Source of the DNA: Torreya grandis
Taxonomy: Eukaryota; Streptophyta; Pinopsida; Cupressales; Taxaceae
Assembly (NCBI GenBank): GCA_037957365.1
Contig: JARHVA010000250.1
Location: 2,181,001 to 2,245,000 of the forward strand
Direction of reading: 5' to 3'
Length of the DNA: 64,000 nucleotides
This document shows, piece after piece, positions 61,673 to 64,000 of the stretch; the stretch's first letter is position 1, and the number at the start of each line of letters is the position of its first letter. The notes below the pieces were generated by a model, which saw only the letters and a program-made list of their open reading frames with translations, was not told the DNA's origin and did no database searches. Position numbers and translations under genes: made by a program.

Positions 61673-64000
61673 ACAAATACCTTTTCATTCTCCAAAGCAC
61701 TTATAAGGTCAACCTAGACCTATTTCACTTCTAGGTAAGTACCAAAACATTATATATAGACCATTTTCATTCACTTATCCACTATATGTGAAATCAGATG
61801 CAAATTTCATGAAAAAACTCATAAATAATTATGAAAATCAAGGTCATTGAGCCCTATTCTACCCTAATTATACATGCACCCATCTACAACAGCTAAGAGC
61901 TTAGACTAATCAGATTTAAAGTCTCAATTCACACTCAAAGTACTCAAATCAACACTCATACTAGAATTTACTTACACTTTCATAAACACTTAGATTGGGG
62001 AATCTACATTAGGCTTGATCCCATTTTGAGTTATTGGTATGTAGGCAATGCTCAGCACACAGGGTGTTGAGGTCACATCCAGCCTACCCTACTAATGACA
62101 CGTTTTTTATGGTTTCACATACAAGTCAATAAAAAAAGGAATAGATAATGAACCAAAATTCATCCACTCTGGTATAGACATCTTAGGACCAGGTGAATCT
62201 CTACCTAGAAGTTCACTATCCCTACTTGAAAAAGGACACTGTCTCACCCTAGAGGACACTAGCATTATGCACTACTATCCAAGGGACCACACTATTGTCT
62301 AAATGGGTTTTGACTAATTTTTCAATTCATGACACTCTACATAGTCTTTGTACTAGTTTCCAACATATAATTCATCTATCTCAGTAAATTTCTAGCTAAG
62401 TACATCTCTTGTAGATCATTTGATATTTGTAGAATAATCATAAAATTCAATTATTGTACAAATTAGAGGTTGTAATCATTATATATTTAGTTCTTGATGG
62501 GTAAGTGTACCAACTTGGGGGAAAAAAAAGGGCCTACCTGTGGACATGACTTTTTTGAAATTTCAGAAATGCAAACTTCTATAGATAAATAGAGGTAACT
62601 ACACTCAAAATTTGAAGATGGTATAAAAACATGAATTGTATCATTTTGAGTCTAGTTTCCAAAAAAAAAAAAAAAATTTGAAAAATGGTTAAGTATAAAT
62701 ATGTCAAACATCTAAAATTTGAAGAGTACCTCTTGTTTTTTTTAATAAAATTTGAATTGTATCATTATGTGTGACCCACCATTTTTTGAGCATCTTTTAA
62801 TATTGTTAGAAACCCTTTGGTGAATATTTAGATTAGATATTCTAGTGTGTTAAAAAAAATTATATTTTTTGATGGATATTTTTTTAATTAATTTTGAAAT
62901 TAAGTATGTCCTAAAAATTGACAAAAAAATGGATAGCCATCCATGTGACCCACCCTAACTACCTCAAAAAAAACAAAAAATGATTTTTTTTTGAATGTGT
63001 GTAGAATTAGGCCTAGTTTGTTACCATATAATTTTTTTTGCATTTGTATCAATGAAAAACAAATTAGATAAACATGAATAAACATGTATGGGTGAGGTAT
63101 GTAGTGGCCTAAAAAAGGTGTTGTTAGAAATAAATATAGTTTGAACCCTTACAATAGCCCAAAAATTATAAAAGAACATACATTTAGAAAGAGGAAAATG
63201 TGCTCATCATAATGGTAATAATTTTTCAAATTTTGATGTTGAAATCCATAGTGTATTTGGTGATTAAAGTTGAAATTTCTTAGTTTTTCCAAAAACTCTC
63301 GGTCTCAACTGTAGATACATAGTCCCAAGCCTTTGGATCAGAAATCCAAACCATTTATGAGCCTAAAGGATCAGTTTTAAATTCAAATTAAAATAACATG
63401 TACGTGTTATATAATGCATAAATGTTATATAACAAAGAATGCATACACATTATATAATGTGTACGTGTTTCTTTGACATAAAACCAAACAAACAAATTTT
63501 GTGTTTATTATGGGGGAAAGGTCCCATTAGCCATGCATCCTTATAGGTAAAATGTCAAATTTCATGTTTCTTATAGGGGAAAGGTCCCATTAGCTTTGGA
63601 TAGTAAATTAACATTACATTAGACTTTGAAATTTTTACCCATTTCAATATGTCATCTTAAATACTTATAACTAAGGTTTTAAGGTCTAACACATTATACA
63701 TTTGATAAGATAAATGATTTGATCATGAGAGGTCATAAAATGAAATTCTTAAACCTATGATCAAAACTTAACCTTTAGTGTACCAATCATTGTGCATTAG
63801 AGTATCAATACTTGACTCTTATTTGTCAAGATGTGATTGGTTACTTTTAATTTTATAGAATAAATGTTGAGCAAGTATTAGATATTACATGTTCAACTTA
63901 TGGTGCACTTTAATATTTATATACACCATCGATATGTTTCATTAATAGAACACATGTTAACAAAAGCCTTGTTCAATAATTGAAACATGCACAGCTATTG
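61673..64000. other. Gene-free AT-rich DNA
   Basis: No coding region recognised. Short repeats occur: GGGGAAAGGTCCCATTAGC at 63513 and again at 63576, and TGTGACCCACC strings near 62770 and 62945. These suggest further decayed repeat DNA that I cannot name. Confidence 0.45.
63444..63463. repeat. 20-bp perfect palindrome
   Basis: TACACATTATATAATGTGTA is its own reverse complement. Related TTATATAA and TACGTGT strings lie 30-60 bp to the left, around 63400-63440. Confidence 0.85.

Noticed and set aside
1..64000. CRISPR arrays, tRNA or rRNA genes, bacterial operons
   Set aside because: No regularly spaced identical repeats, no cloverleaf-like sequence and no rRNA signatures were seen. The content is plant retroelement DNA throughout.

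Overview
The window looks like nuclear DNA of a seed plant. It is very AT-rich, has no intact gene, and is filled with decayed plant LTR retrotransposons: Ty1/copia elements primed by a Met-tRNA-type primer site, and Ty3/gypsy elements. A LINE-type RNase H relic and one host-gene fragment (OS-9) are also present. LTRs of almost 3 kb, deep decay and gene-free spacing would suit a large genome such as a conifer's, but that is inference and I cannot name a species. I saw no tRNA, rRNA, CRISPR or bacterial-type feature.

Layout. 3.1-8.9 kb: a complete but dead copia element on the minus strand, with two LTRs, primer site, purine tract and a 5-bp target duplication. 8.9-18.6 kb: gene-free AT-rich DNA. 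18.6-21.6 kb: plus-strand gypsy relic (gag tail, protease tail, RT start). 23.0-25.0 kb: minus-strand LINE-type RNase H and a coding-like stretch I cannot assign. 25.9-26.3 kb: another unassigned decayed frame. 27.0-32.2 kb: a composite, 3'-truncated copia insertion (LTR, short internal piece, second diverged LTR, gag, pol), cut inside RT and flanked by a 32-bp direct duplication of the target. 35.8-37.9 kb: minus-strand gypsy pol relic (RT to integrase C-terminus). 43.8-44.2 kb: fragment of a plant OS-9 gene. 46.4-48.0 kb: unassigned decayed coding. 49.0-51.3 kb: gypsy gag with a long Asn/Pro-rich N-terminus. 51.6-61.7 kb: a copia element with LTRs of about 2.9 kb that carries only a gag-like gene with three zinc-knuckle relics and no recognisable pol.

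Nothing here works as a pathway. The genes are parts of mobile elements, each with visible disabling changes: stops, frameshifts, lost catalytic residues, lost zinc ligands. The most unusual features are the composite insertion with its long target duplication, a 21-bp coding repeat in that element that resembles repeats in its own LTRs, the OS-9 fragment, and the pol-less long-LTR element. I found no convincing evidence of a new functional system.
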